Assembly: GCA_965229785.1 (NCBI GenBank)
Contig: CBDDJS010000001.1
Coordinates: 806,001-870,000 of the forward strand
From: JAWPMT01 sp965229785
GTDB taxonomy: Bacteria; Bacteroidota; Bacteroidia; Cytophagales; Cyclobacteriaceae
Length of the DNA stretch: 64,000 bases
Direction: 5' to 3'
Shown: in pieces, positions 8,735 through 17,901 of the stretch
How the letters are laid out: each line of letters starts with the position of its first letter
Numbering within the stretch: the first letter of the stretch is position 1
Translations under genes and position numbers: made by a program
The notes under the pieces: model-generated
Told to the model about the DNA's origin: nothing
Seen by the model: only the letters and a program-made list of their open reading frames with translations
The model's database searches: none

Positions 8735-9190
8735 TCAGTCCTGATTAAGGAGTTCGTCATATTTCTTATCCGCTACTATCTTATGAATATCCGGATCGCG
8801 CTCCCATGCGGTTTTACCATTGAAAAAGGCACGAACTTCAAAGAAGAGGAGTTGTCCATCCTGGATTTTATACTCGTTGAAATCAGGTCGTACAAATGAT
8901 CCTCCCGTTAGAGCGATGGCACACCATCCGTTGTAAGCGGGAATATATTTATCGGGATCGTTCTTAAACTTAGTTCTATTTGCATCTGAAGAAAATACAA
9001 GATGGATTCCATCATAGTCATAGCTGAAATCTTCAGAACCCTTTACAGGGCGTTCACTTTCAAAATAGCTTACCAAATCATTGCCGTCAAAAGCAGTTTC
9101 TTCATTGGAACCTGCATAGTGACCACCGTGCTGAGCTTGAGTTAAGTGGGCGAATACCGCTAACGTAACTATTAATAAAATGCGTTTCAT
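8735..9190 (-). CDS. YHS domain-containing secreted protein
   Basis: The protein has a signal peptide (MKRILLIVTLAVFAHLTQAQ) followed by a YHS-like domain of about 50 residues. The domain is seen in DGNDLVSYFESERPVKGSE, then HLVFSSDANRTKFKNDPDKY and YNGWCAIALTGG. YHS domains bind metals or metal-containing partners. I take the ATG at 9190, which follows an A-rich stretch and gives a compact signal peptide; an ATG at 9208 would add six residues (MLNKKE). A short HGGH motif follows the signal peptide and could bind metal. The gene stands alone and ends at a palindromic hairpin. Its substrate is not known. Confidence 0.82.
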   Translation of the reverse strand: MKRILLIVTLAVFAHLTQAQHGGHYAGSNEETAFDGNDLVSYFESERPVKGSEDFSYDYDGIHLVFSSDANRTKFKNDPDKYIPAYNGWCAIALTGGSFVRPDFNEYKIQDGQLLFFEVRAFFNGKTAWERDPDIHKIVADKKYDELLNQD

Positions 9191-9292
9191 TTCTTTTTTG
9201 TTAAGCATGATTCATAACTATATACCCATATGAAACTTCATTTGTTACGAATAAAATTTCCTAGCCTCTAATTGGTCGGTTGGCGGACATTC

Positions 9293-10714
9293 TTAAACCA
9301 TTAGGAATCCGGCAATCAAATAGAGCAAAGTAGCAAGAGAGCCCGTAAATAGGGCGTAGGGGAGCTGGGTGCGTACATGTTCGATGTGTTCTGTGCCTGA
9401 TGCCATAGAACTGATAAGGGTAGTGTCTGAGATCGGGGAACAATGATCTCCAAATACGCCGCCCCCCAGAACTGCAGCGATAGCCAAATAAGGGCTAAGA
9501 CCCACGGCCTGTGCAAGCGGAATGCTAATGGACATCATAATGGCAAATGTTCCCCAGGAAGTACCAGTTGCGAAGGCCACAAAGCAACTGATCAAAAATA
9601 CCAGGGCCGGAGCCAGCTGTGGACTCAACCAGGACTTGGTCACTTCTGCCACGTAAATGCCTGTTTGCATTTCATTGCAAAGATTGCCAATTGCGAAGGC
9701 CAGTACCATCAACAAAGCCATCAGTAGCATTTCATTCATGCCTTTCATTGACTCCTCGAAGAATTCTTTGAAACTAATGATTTTTTGAAAGCCAAAGGAG
9801 ATTCCGGCGAAGAGGAGGGCGGTCACTACTGCATACATTACGGCGCTGGAGCCAGATCCATTGCCGATACTACTCCAGAGTTGCTGACCAAATCCCTGAT
9901 TCGAAGAACCATCCCAGCCAGTATAGATCAGGTAAACGGGCATGGTAAGGATCATGACCAGCAGGGGTACGATCATATTGCTTGCTTTACCTTCTTCGAT
10001 TTTTTGTTCCGGGGATTCATTGACGGCCTTCTCTGAAAAACGTTCTTCTGCCGCTTTCATAGGACCGTAGGATTTGCCGGTCGTGGCCAGGTAGAAGACT
10101 AGGATCAGTGTGAGAATTGGATAGAAATTAAAGGGAATTGAAAATAGTAGGGCCTGAAAAGGGTCCAAATGGTCATAAGCCGCCAATAATCCCATGACGT
10201 AAGCGCCCCAGGCATTGATTGGAAACAGGATACAGGACGGTGCTGAGCTTGAATCTGCCAGATAGGCAAGCTTTTCTCTGGCAATTTTGTACTTGTCAAA
10301 TAGTGATTGGAAAGCCGTTCCAACGGTCAGAATGGAAATATTTGATTCGATAAAGATCAAAAAGCCGGTTAACCCTGCAGCAACTTGCAGTTTTGAATGA
10401 GGCGACTTGGCTTTGGATAATCTTTTTTGAATAAGTCCAATGAAGCCATTCATCCCACCTGATTTTCTAATGAGTTGAATCAATGCCCCAATGAGTAGGG
10501 TGAAAATGACTGTTCGGGTGTTGCCTTCGCTTTGCATCACAGTAACCATCGCATCTATGGTAGAGAGAAAAGCGGTGATCACATTGCCATTTCCCATGAT
10601 GAGCCAGCCCACGAAAATTCCAAGGATCAGAGAAAAGATCACTTGCCTGGTTTTGATAGCCAGCGCAATAGCCAGCACAGGTGGAATAAGTGAAAGGAAA
10701 CCGTATTCTGTCAT
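9293..10714 (-). CDS. Na+/H+ antiporter NhaC family protein
   Basis: This 473-residue protein has about 11-12 hydrophobic helices and matches the NhaC/ion-transporter superfamily. The most telling segment is GGGVFGDHCSPISDTTLISS near the C-terminus, a pattern conserved in NhaC-like antiporters. An equivalent in the first half is YLADSSSAPSCILFPINAWG, reflecting the internal inverted repeat. Such proteins exchange cytoplasmic Na+ (or an organic cation or amine) for H+; the exact ion cannot be told from sequence. Its ATG overlaps the stop of the upstream DUF4136 gene by four bases (ATGA), so the two are translationally coupled. Confidence 0.9.
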   Translation of the reverse strand: MTEYGFLSLIPPVLAIALAIKTRQVIFSLILGIFVGWLIMGNGNVITAFLSTIDAMVTVMQSEGNTRTVIFTLLIGALIQLIRKSGGMNGFIGLIQKRLSKAKSPHSKLQVAAGLTGFLIFIESNISILTVGTAFQSLFDKYKIAREKLAYLADSSSAPSCILFPINAWGAYVMGLLAAYDHLDPFQALLFSIPFNFYPILTLILVFYLATTGKSYGPMKAAEERFSEKAVNESPEQKIEEGKASNMIVPLLVMILTMPVYLIYTGWDGSSNQGFGQQLWSSIGNGSGSSAVMYAVVTALLFAGISFGFQKIISFKEFFEESMKGMNEMLLMALLMVLAFAIGNLCNEMQTGIYVAEVTKSWLSPQLAPALVFLISCFVAFATGTSWGTFAIMMSISIPLAQAVGLSPYLAIAAVLGGGVFGDHCSPISDTTLISSMASGTEHIEHVRTQLPYALFTGSLATLLYLIAGFLMV

Positions 10715-11244
10715 TTTTGAATAATTGAAGGGTCCGGGTTTGCGTTTAAGGCGCGATAAGGATAAGTGTTGAAAAGTGAGATGATTGCTTTTTCAAGTTC
10801 TTCTTTTTTCTTCGATGCCTTATGTTGTTGTTTCAGGTCGATGCTGGCTTGCCAGATGAGTTTTTTCGTTTTTCGATCAGTAAGTTCGAACAGCAAGATC
10901 GATTCTCGAAAAGTTCTTGTGTTTACCGTGATGAATGGATCATATGGATTATTGTTAACACTGGACCGACTATTGTTGTTTGAGATGAACTCATATCGCA
11001 GGATGACATCAGGTTTCGTGGAAACAGCCCGATAGCCACGGCGGTCGAATTGCTCCTGAAGCTGCATTTCGATGTTATTGAGGAGTTCCAGCCCTTCCTT
11101 AGATAACTCAGCGTTGTTTACTTTATAGTTGACGACCAGATAGGTGCTGTACTGATCAAAAGTCGAGTCGTCATTGACAAAACGAACTACTTTCGGTGAA
11201 CAGGCAATAGCCAGAAATACCAAAATGAGTAGGGATAGCCTCAT
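10711..11244 (-). CDS. DUF4136 family lipoprotein
   Basis: The 177-residue product begins with a lipoprotein signal (MRLSLLILVFLAIAC, lipobox AIAC) and continues with a DUF4136 domain. Family features include TFDQYSTYLVV after the N-terminus, a central DVILRYEF strand, and the late segment RKTKKLIWQASIDLK followed by a helical end with AIISLFNTYP. DUF4136 lipoproteins are envelope proteins with no assigned function. The four-base overlap with the antiporter gene indicates one operon with this gene first. Whether it helps the antiporter is not known. Confidence 0.85.
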   Translation of the reverse strand: MRLSLLILVFLAIACSPKVVRFVNDDSTFDQYSTYLVVNYKVNNAELSKEGLELLNNIEMQLQEQFDRRGYRAVSTKPDVILRYEFISNNNSRSSVNNNPYDPFITVNTRTFRESILLFELTDRKTKKLIWQASIDLKQQHKASKKKEELEKAIISLFNTYPYRALNANPDPSIIQK

Positions 11245-11275
11245 GAAGGCTAAAATAGCAGAAGTCAGTCACATG

Positions 11276-11473
11276 TCAGTATCTCGAAGCTAATCGTGAT
11301 TGACGGACCAGGTTTAAAGAGTTTAGGATCTTATCAGCCAGTTTTACCGAGCTTTGGTTGAATTGATACAGAATTGAGAAGCGGTTGGCATTGATGCTTT
11401 TTTCCACAATTGCATTGAATTCGGTTCGGGTTCCTTTTTGGTAAAGGTCAAGGTCCGGGTTGTACCAAATCAT
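11276..11473 (-). CDS. Small conserved-looking hypothetical protein (about 65 residues)
   Basis: The protein begins MIWYNPDLDLYQKGTRTEFN and continues with two predicted helices ending LNSLNLVRQSRLASRY. It has no signal peptide or membrane segment. I prefer the ATG at 11473 (or the one at 11479); the longest frame would start at a TTG at 11530 and run into an inverted repeat. The WYNPDL.LYQ.G opening looks like a recurrent Bacteroidota small-protein N-terminus, but I cannot name a family. It lies 31 bp upstream of the DUF4136 gene on the same strand and could be the first gene of that operon. Confidence 0.6.
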   Translation of the reverse strand: MIWYNPDLDLYQKGTRTEFNAIVEKSINANRFSILYQFNQSSVKLADKILNSLNLVRQSRLASRY

Positions 11474-11521
11474 TTCCATTTGCAGATTGAGCGTACTTGA
11501 GTGTTTATTAATTTTTAAAAT

Positions 11522-11577
11522 GAGAATCAATCAACAAGTGACTTGATAACAATCGATGTACCCGTCGATTGATTCTC
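11522..11577. repeat. 11-bp perfect inverted repeat upstream of the small hypothetical gene
   Basis: GAGAATCAATC (11522-11532) and GATTGATTCTC (11567-11577) are exact reverse complements with a 34-base spacer that itself contains ATCGATGT. The repeat lies about 50-105 bp upstream of the chosen start of the 65-residue protein. It could be a regulator site or a long-loop RNA stem; there is no T-tract to make it a terminator. Confidence 0.5.
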
Positions 11578-12404
11578 TGAAATCCCTGACTAGAATAGAT
11601 ATTCTAACCGTTTGCAAGTTGTAAAGGTCTGGGGAATCCTGAAATACCCACATTATGGTAATTTTTTCACCACTTGACCACCAAATTGGGTAATTCATCG
11701 AGGTTTTTTGATCGATTATCGAAAGTTGCGCTGTTTTTCTTCGTTTTTGTAATCATCTCAAAAACGACTTTGATCAATTAATTGAAGTCATCAATAGCGA
11801 CCGGAAGATGATTTTTTCGATTTTTTCATGGACAAATGGTCGTGTATATGATGTTCTTGAAAAAAAAAACACAAAAACCTTTTCTTAGCTTTAGAAAAAT
11901 AACAATATTTGAGTCTTGGCGGTGTTAGGGTCTCTCTCGGTTCTTTAGGGGGGCCCTTTATTTTTGCCCTTCTCCCTGATTTTTTCCATTACTTTTTGAA
12001 TCAAACAATTTTTCCAGCGGCCATTAACAAAATGTTCTATTTATCAATTAGTCAGGGTATTGATTGCAATTTGTATTCAGCTTTAAAATCGCTCATCAGA
12101 GCGGCACTGAAGTCTTTTTGACCGTGGATCACTCAACAATTCTATAATTTTTAATTAATTGCGGATCATCAACGGATCATTGGAATTGTATCATTACTCT
12201 CAGGATTTACATATTGATCCATTCGCATCTCCCCAAGTGGGATAATACTTTGTGAAGGAAAGCTTCTGAACAGTAGCTCAAACCTCCTATAAGGTGCTGT
12301 TCGTATGTCTCAATCAACCATCTGTCAAACGAGAAGGCCACATTGTCTTAGATTCACATCTTTCTTTTGCGTTTGTCGTTATAAGGGGAAATCAAAAACT
12401 CATT
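11578..12404. other. AT-rich noncoding region with promoter-like and repeat elements
   Basis: About 0.8 kb without a convincing gene separates the divergent small hypothetical gene and the MFS gene. It is AT-rich with poly-A and poly-T tracts (for example 11858-11868). A GC-rich island at about 11913-11970 (GGGGGGCCC core followed by TTTATTTTT) could be a structured RNA or terminator but forms no clean hairpin I can defend. Short direct repeats CGGATCAT lie at 12162-12180. A 70-codon frame at 11909-12121 lacks protein-like character. I see no tRNA cloverleaf. The last part (12294-12404) could be coding if the MFS gene uses its upstream GTG. Confidence 0.5.
12162..12180. repeat. Direct repeat CGGATCAT, 11-bp spacing, upstream of MFS gene
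   Basis: CGGATCAT occurs at 12162-12169 and 12173-12180, one helical turn apart, and a related GTGGATCAC occurs at 12124-12132. Same-face repeats ahead of a transporter gene resemble a regulator binding site. The distance to the chosen gene start is about 225 bp. Confidence 0.35.
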
Positions 12405-13664
12405 TTGTCCCGGACAAACAGCCCCATTCTTATTCTCATCTCTCTGTGGTCACTGATGTTCGTTTCGAGCAGCCAGTTTTTCATCATGAGCCCGTTATTA
12501 CCGCAAATGGAAAGGGAGCTATGCATTTCTGAAGCATATCTGGGCTTTATTGTTGGCGTATATTCTGTTTCTCTTGGTATTTCTGCCCTTTTTGCAGGGA
12601 GCCTTTCAGATAGAGTTGGCCGTAGGCGCATGTTAAAGATCGGTAGCCTGTTGATGGGGTTAAGCCTTTTATTACATGTCTTTTCCATCAATTTTTCCTT
12701 ATTGATTTTGTTCAGGTTGATGGCAGGGATCAGTGGAGGGCTATTAACAGGGACTTGTGTCTCCTATGTTCGAGATTACTTTCCCTATGAGAAAAGAGGG
12801 AAAGCCAATGGGATCATCATAACCGGATCAGCTTTGGGACAAATTGCCGGAATACCATTGGGTATTTTACTGGCGGAGCAATTAGGCTTTAGTAGCCCTT
12901 TTTTCGTATTGGGGTTATTGATGTTGATTGCTTTTTCACTCATTCACTTCTTTGTACCCCAACCCATTGATGTATTTGCCGAGAAAAAGGTGACGGTAAG
13001 TGAGGCCATGCAGCAATATTGGTCCATCATTAGGCAGCCCATCTATCGCAGAGCAGCGCTTGGGTATATTCTGATGTTCTTCAGTGTCACAATCTATTTG
13101 ATTTATTTTCCCAAGTGGTTGACGGAGACTAAAGCAGCGACCAGCACTGAATTGGCATTTGTTTTCATGGTAGGAGGTATTGCTTCTTTATTAGGAGGAC
13201 CTTTCGCCGGATGGTTGGCAGACAGAGTAGGCAGGACTTCTGTAACCATTACCGCTTCTATGGTGATGGCAGGTGCGATGGGCGTTAGTCTGTTTTTTCT
13301 ATTAGATGCCATGATCATATCTGTGATCTTTTTTGTGGTTATGCTTTGCCTTTCAGGGAGATCCATTGCTTTTCAATCCGGCGTTTCTGACATGACAAGT
13401 GTAAAGGACAGGGGGAAGGCCATGAACCTGATGATCTCTCTTGGACAAATTGGAATGGCAGGTGGTTCGACGGTGGCCGGACTGATTTACAGCAACCTGG
13501 GCTTTACCGTAAATGCCATCTTAGCCATTGCTTCTTCTATGGCCATGGCCCTGCTGGTAGCTGGTAAATGGATGAAAATCAGGCATCATCAGATGGTAGA
13601 GGCAGAAGCAAATAAGCCGGAAAAGCCTTTCGTACCTTCGCCCAGTTTAGCTGAACAACTGTAA
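12405..13664 (+). CDS. Major facilitator superfamily transporter
   Basis: The protein has 12 hydrophobic segments and both copies of the MFS loop motif: GSLSDRVGRRRM after helix 2 and GWLADRVGRTSV in the second half. It resembles drug/multidrug-type H+ antiporters of the DHA1 group by overall layout; the substrate is unknown. The start is uncertain. The longest frame opens at a GTG at 12294, but its first 37 residues are not helix-like. The TTG at 12405, after an AGGGGA stretch, puts five residues before helix 1, which is normal for the family, so I chose it (419 residues). The 3' end overlaps the convergent DUF763 gene by 18 bp. Confidence 0.85.
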   Translation: MSRTNSPILILISLWSLMFVSSSQFFIMSPLLPQMERELCISEAYLGFIVGVYSVSLGISALFAGSLSDRVGRRRMLKIGSLLMGLSLLLHVFSINFSLLILFRLMAGISGGLLTGTCVSYVRDYFPYEKRGKANGIIITGSALGQIAGIPLGILLAEQLGFSSPFFVLGLLMLIAFSLIHFFVPQPIDVFAEKKVTVSEAMQQYWSIIRQPIYRRAALGYILMFFSVTIYLIYFPKWLTETKAATSTELAFVFMVGGIASLLGGPFAGWLADRVGRTSVTITASMVMAGAMGVSLFFLLDAMIISVIFFVVMLCLSGRSIAFQSGVSDMTSVKDRGKAMNLMISLGQIGMAGGSTVAGLIYSNLGFTVNAILAIASSMAMALLVAGKWMKIRHHQMVEAEANKPEKPFVPSPSLAEQL

Positions 13665-14852
13665 CTGCTCAGCTTCGGGAGGTTTAGCATCTCCCATGAC
13701 TGTTTTCCCTCCGTATTTCCAGGAGTCTCGCCGTTCTTGTTCGATGTATTGATTCAGATTGTCAGTGGGTTCAAAGGACTTTTCCATGTTTTGTGCGGCC
13801 TTTGTAAGTGCATTGATGGCCTTTACTTTATCATAGTGACCTAGTTTGGCTTTTTCTACGGAAGTCTTCAATACCTGAATACTTTCATCATAAACTTTTG
13901 TCGGAACAGGAAACGGATGGCCATCTTTACCGCCATGCGCGAATGAGAAACGGGCTGGGTCACGAAACCGACTTGGGGTGCCGTAGATGATTTCACTGAC
14001 CAGAGTAAGACTTTGGAGGGTGCGAGGACCGAGCCCTTGTAGTAAAAGGAGCGATTCAAAATTACTATCAGGTAATTCCTGAGCCAGGGCCAATATGGCT
14101 CCTAATCGCTTGAGATCCACATCTTTTGATTGTACATCGTGATGGGCAGGTAGACGGATCTTTCGGATCTCGGCCAGCATTTTGTCAGGATTTTCAAGCG
14201 CTACCTGAAGGATGCCATTGCGTGTATCCTGAGCTTTACTATCGGTCAGGTTTAGGATAGGGCCTTGATCTACTCCGTAGATAAAGGTGTGGGGTTCGTT
14301 GATGAAGCTTTTGAGCTCATTGGAATGCCAGTGATATCGTCGGGCATATCCTGTATTGGCATTCATGCCTTGCTGTACGACCGCCCAGTCACCTTCATCG
14401 CTCACAATGAAGGAGTGCAGATAGATCTGGAATCCATCCTGAACGGCCGTGTTGTCTACTTTGGCTGAAAGTCGACTGTTTTTGACCAAAGCTTCTCCAT
14501 CCAGTCCTGTTTGATGTGCGATTTGAATCAATTCCTCGGGCGTTTTACGGGAGTGTTTCCCACGTCCACCGCATATGTATATGCCTAATTCTTTTGATTT
14601 TGCATTCACGGAGCTTTTGAGAGCTCCCATAACCGATGTGGTGATACCCGAAGAGTGCCAGTCCATGCCCAATACGCATCCCAGTGACTGAAACCACGCC
14701 GGGTCACTGAGCCGCTTAATGACTTCTGCTTTTCCGTATTCCAGAATAATGGCTTCTACAATGGCTCCTCCGAGTGCAGCCATGCGTTCGGCCAGCCATT
14801 TCGGAACACGGCCATTGTGTAGAGGGAGGTCAGCATATCCTGATTTTTTCAT
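13647..14852 (-). CDS. DUF763 protein with helix-hairpin-helix-like motif
   Basis: This 401-residue cytoplasmic protein matches DUF763: N-terminal YADLPLHNGRVPKWLAERM, then SLGCVLGMDWHSSGITTSV and GIYICGGRGKHSRKTPEEL, and a C-terminal FSFAHGGKDGHPFPVP. Residues 268-284 (LLLLQGLGPRTLQSLTL) look like a helix-hairpin-helix, a nonspecific DNA-binding motif, so a role in DNA metabolism is plausible though unproven. The gene starts 19 bp after the stop of the DnaE-like polymerase gene on the same strand, and the two are probably one operon. That context supports a DNA repair or replication link. Its 3' end overlaps the MFS gene tail-to-tail by 18 bp. Confidence 0.85.
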   Translation of the reverse strand: MKKSGYADLPLHNGRVPKWLAERMAALGGAIVEAIILEYGKAEVIKRLSDPAWFQSLGCVLGMDWHSSGITTSVMGALKSSVNAKSKELGIYICGGRGKHSRKTPEELIQIAHQTGLDGEALVKNSRLSAKVDNTAVQDGFQIYLHSFIVSDEGDWAVVQQGMNANTGYARRYHWHSNELKSFINEPHTFIYGVDQGPILNLTDSKAQDTRNGILQVALENPDKMLAEIRKIRLPAHHDVQSKDVDLKRLGAILALAQELPDSNFESLLLLQGLGPRTLQSLTLVSEIIYGTPSRFRDPARFSFAHGGKDGHPFPVPTKVYDESIQVLKTSVEKAKLGHYDKVKAINALTKAAQNMEKSFEPTDNLNQYIEQERRDSWKYGGKTVMGDAKPPEAEQLQLFS

Positions 14853-14871
14853 TTCTTCCGGTTTTAAGTCA

Positions 14872-17800
14872 TTACCAGCGGGTCATGACCTTTGGGTTCA
14901 GAGTGACAGGAACATCACCAAATTTGTTTTTCATGGCCAGTTTTTCCATCCACGATACTTCCACCATTGGGTAGCCAAAATCCTGAACTACCTTACCTGT
15001 TGTCCGATAGAACCCCCGTCCTTTAAATGGGTGTTCACGTGCAACATTTGGAAAGTGGACCGTATCATACACATTGCCCTTTTGGTCATAGAAGGTACCA
15101 AAGTGCATGCGTTTCCCATCTTTGGTTCGGGTGTCTTTGGTAGTGACCAGATACCCTACTAATTCTGTCCTTTGTCCTAGTTTGGGGATCAGGTTCTCGG
15201 CGAAAGTGTCTCCCAGGTTTTCCGTTTCGAGTAATAGAAAAGGGTCGCAAAGAGGGAATCCCAGGAGCTCCATTTCGTCAAATGCATCTTCTAGTGGTTG
15301 TTGTTTGAGGAATGGCAGATCATAGGACTCTGGTTCTTCTTCAAATAAGCTGAGAAAGTAGTCTTTGGCGGTTTTCTTGCCGTAATAGAGTTGCGCTTGC
15401 CACAGCAATTCCTTTTTACTCTTACCAGTAAAGCGAAATGCTCCTATGCGAATAAGGATCCTGATCTGTTCTAATCCGATGGGAATCCTACGGATAAAAT
15501 GATCCAGGTTTTTGTAGGGTCCATTATGGTCTCGCTCATGCGAGATAATTTCCCCAATCTTTTGCTGGAGGTCTTTCAGATGGATGAAGCCAATGTAGAT
15601 GGACTTGCCTTTGATATTGGTGTAGTACTCGCTGTTGTTGATGCATGGTGCCTCAATAGATGCACCCCACATACGCGCCTCATGAAAATAGAACTCTGAT
15701 TTGTAAAAACCACCGAAGTTGTTGATCACGCCAACCATGAATTCCAGAGGGTAATGCGCTTTCAGATAGAGACTTTGGTAGCTTTCCACCGCGTAGCTGG
15801 CGGAATGACCCTTGGAGAAGGAATAGCCCGAGAAACTCTCGATCTCAAACCAGACGCGTTGGGTTACACGGTCTTCGTAACCATAAGCTTTGCAGTTGTT
15901 GAAAAACTGTTCTTTTACGCGTTGAAATTCTTTGCGAGATCGGTATTTCCCGGACATACCTCGTCGCAATACATCTGCTTCTGTGAGGGTGAGCCCCGCG
16001 AAATGGTGCGCTACTTTGATCACATCTTCCTGGTAAACCATCACCCCATACGTGTCTTGCATGAGTTCATACATCTTAGGGTGAATGGTTTCGTAGCTTT
16101 TGCCTTGTCTGACCAGGTGATGTCGTTCGATATAAGCGCGCATCATGCCGGAACGAGCCACTCCGGGACGAATAATAGAACTGGCAGCTACAAGTGTGAT
16201 GTAATCCTGACATTCCAATTTACCAAGGAGCATTCGCATGGCAGGTGATTCTACATAGAAGCAGCCCATTGTATTTCCCTTTTCCAGTAACGATCGGATT
16301 TTAGGATCTTCCTTGAATTCATGGAATCGGTCAATGTCTTCTTTGATGCCCAGGTTCTTCTCAACAATGGTGAGGGTGTCTTTGATGTGGCCCAGCCCAC
16401 GTTGACTCAGAATGTCAAACTTGAAGATGCCCATGTCTTCGGCAGCATGCATTTCCAGGTGTGCGACGGGATAGCCTTTGGGGGGCATATCTACCGTAGT
16501 GTATTGATAAATGGGTTTTTCGGTGATCAGCACGCCTCCCGCATGTATAGATATGTGTGCGGGCATACCTTGCATCAGGTCCGAATATTTGAAAATTAAC
16601 CTGGATATCTCGTCAGGGGTTTGGTGCTGAGGATATTGAATGATCTTGTCGATCTCTTCTTTTGGCAGACCGAAAACTTTAGCCAGTTCCCGTACGTTGG
16701 ACCTGCCCTGATAAGTGGTATGGGTGCCGAGCAAACAAACGTGATTGGGGTCGTATTTGCCGAAAATATAATTGTAGATGTGGTCTCGGTCACGCCATGA
16801 GAAATCCATGTCAAAATCCGGGGGAGAGGTCCGCTCTGGGTTGAGAAAGCGCTCAAAATACAGGTCCAGTTCGATAGGGTCCGTATTTGTGATACCCAGG
16901 CAATAAGCGATCAAACTGTTTGCACCACTGCCCCGACCTACATATTCATATCCTTGCTCGCGGGCATGCCTTACGATATCGTAGCTGATGAGATAATATG
17001 CTTCGAAGTTTTTGTGGGCGATGATATTAAGTTCACGATCGAAGCGCTCTCTGCTGATCGAATTGTTTCTGGTCCCGGCATACCTTCTTTCATAACCACG
17101 TTTAGCTTCCGTCAGTAAGTATTCCCGGTCATCTTGTTTTGATGAGAGAAAGAATTGCTTGTTTTTGTCTGATCCCAATTCAAAGGCGATTTGGCAATGA
17201 TCGGTGATCATGCGGGCATTCCTGATCAGTTCGGGAAACTCACAGAAGGATACTTCCAATTGGTCAGTCGGGAGCATCGCTTCTTGCGTGTCAGCCACCA
17301 AGGGTGCGGGAAGTTTACTAAGTAAGGTGTTTTGGTCAATGGCCCGCAAAAGTCGGTGAATGTTATGCGCTTGCTTGTTGTATTTAGGAGCGCTGGGGAA
17401 GGTGACAGGATGCCAGGCAATCATTTTTTCGAGAGGTATATCGCCATGTGGAGTATTCAGTTTCCTTCGAAAGACCTTGTTCAGTTCTTTATGTCTGATG
17501 CCGATATACTCATATGATTCGAGATAGTCGGGCACATTACTGGTAGGATAGATGAGGTAAACCTCTTTGAAATGAGGTGCTCGACGGGGGAGTGGTTTTT
17601 TATTGATGTTACGATAGGCGAGAAAAGCGTTGAGTTCTCGAAAACCTTCTTCATTTTGTGCCAGACCAATGTACAGGAGCTCGTTTTCGACACGAAATTC
17701 GATACCTAAGGCAACCTGAAGATCCCATTCTGCCCGATTTTCATTACAGGTGCGCAAAAGATCAATGTATCCTGATGTATTGTTGATATCGGTCAGGATC

Positions 17801-17898
17801 AATTTGCTCACCCGATTAGCGCGTGCTTCCTCGAACAGGTCTTTGACAGACAGGGTACCGTATTGGAAGGAATAATGGGTGTGGCAATTGAAATACAA
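14872..17898 (-). CDS. DNA polymerase III alpha-like subunit, short (DnaE2/ImuC-like) form
   Basis: The 1008-residue protein is a C-family polymerase. The N-terminal PHP domain starts HTHYSFQYGTLS; its second motif reads TDINNTSG, where active PHP domains usually have TDHG, so metal binding is doubtful. The catalytic aspartates are visible in PPDFDMDFSW (about residue 359) and in FKFDILSQRGLG (about 495). Finger and helix-hairpin-helix regions and a C-terminal OB-like domain (about 900-1000) follow. At about 1000 residues it is shorter than replicative DnaE (about 1150-1450) and closer to the error-prone DnaE2/ImuC type. No imuA or imuB is adjacent; instead DUF763 follows after 19 bp. The start is a TTG; no in-frame ATG precedes it before the dyad. 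Confidence 0.88.
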   Translation of the reverse strand: MYFNCHTHYSFQYGTLSVKDLFEEARANRVSKLILTDINNTSGYIDLLRTCNENRAEWDLQVALGIEFRVENELLYIGLAQNEEGFRELNAFLAYRNINKKPLPRRAPHFKEVYLIYPTSNVPDYLESYEYIGIRHKELNKVFRRKLNTPHGDIPLEKMIAWHPVTFPSAPKYNKQAHNIHRLLRAIDQNTLLSKLPAPLVADTQEAMLPTDQLEVSFCEFPELIRNARMITDHCQIAFELGSDKNKQFFLSSKQDDREYLLTEAKRGYERRYAGTRNNSISRERFDRELNIIAHKNFEAYYLISYDIVRHAREQGYEYVGRGSGANSLIAYCLGITNTDPIELDLYFERFLNPERTSPPDFDMDFSWRDRDHIYNYIFGKYDPNHVCLLGTHTTYQGRSNVRELAKVFGLPKEEIDKIIQYPQHQTPDEISRLIFKYSDLMQGMPAHISIHAGGVLITEKPIYQYTTVDMPPKGYPVAHLEMHAAEDMGIFKFDILSQRGLGHIKDTLTIVEKNLGIKEDIDRFHEFKEDPKIRSLLEKGNTMGCFYVESPAMRMLLGKLECQDYITLVAASSIIRPGVARSGMMRAYIERHHLVRQGKSYETIHPKMYELMQDTYGVMVYQEDVIKVAHHFAGLTLTEADVLRRGMSGKYRSRKEFQRVKEQFFNNCKAYGYEDRVTQRVWFEIESFSGYSFSKGHSASYAVESYQSLYLKAHYPLEFMVGVINNFGGFYKSEFYFHEARMWGASIEAPCINNSEYYTNIKGKSIYIGFIHLKDLQQKIGEIISHERDHNGPYKNLDHFIRRIPIGLEQIRILIRIGAFRFTGKSKKELLWQAQLYYGKKTAKDYFLSLFEEEPESYDLPFLKQQPLEDAFDEMELLGFPLCDPFLLLETENLGDTFAENLIPKLGQRTELVGYLVTTKDTRTKDGKRMHFGTFYDQKGNVYDTVHFPNVAREHPFKGRGFYRTTGKVVQDFGYPMVEVSWMEKLAMKNKFGDVPVTLNPKVMTRW

Positions 17899-17901
17899 TA
17901 A

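Noticed and set aside
9293..9727. Overlapping frames on both strands inside the antiporter gene
   Set aside because: They are alternate-frame readings of a gene with clear family motifs.
11913..11970. GC-rich island as a possible structured RNA
   Set aside because: I could not draw a stable fold or match it to a known RNA class; reported only as part of the noncoding region.
11909..12121. 70-codon frame in the noncoding gap
   Set aside because: Composition is not protein-like, it runs through homopolymer tracts and starts without a context; kept as noncoding.
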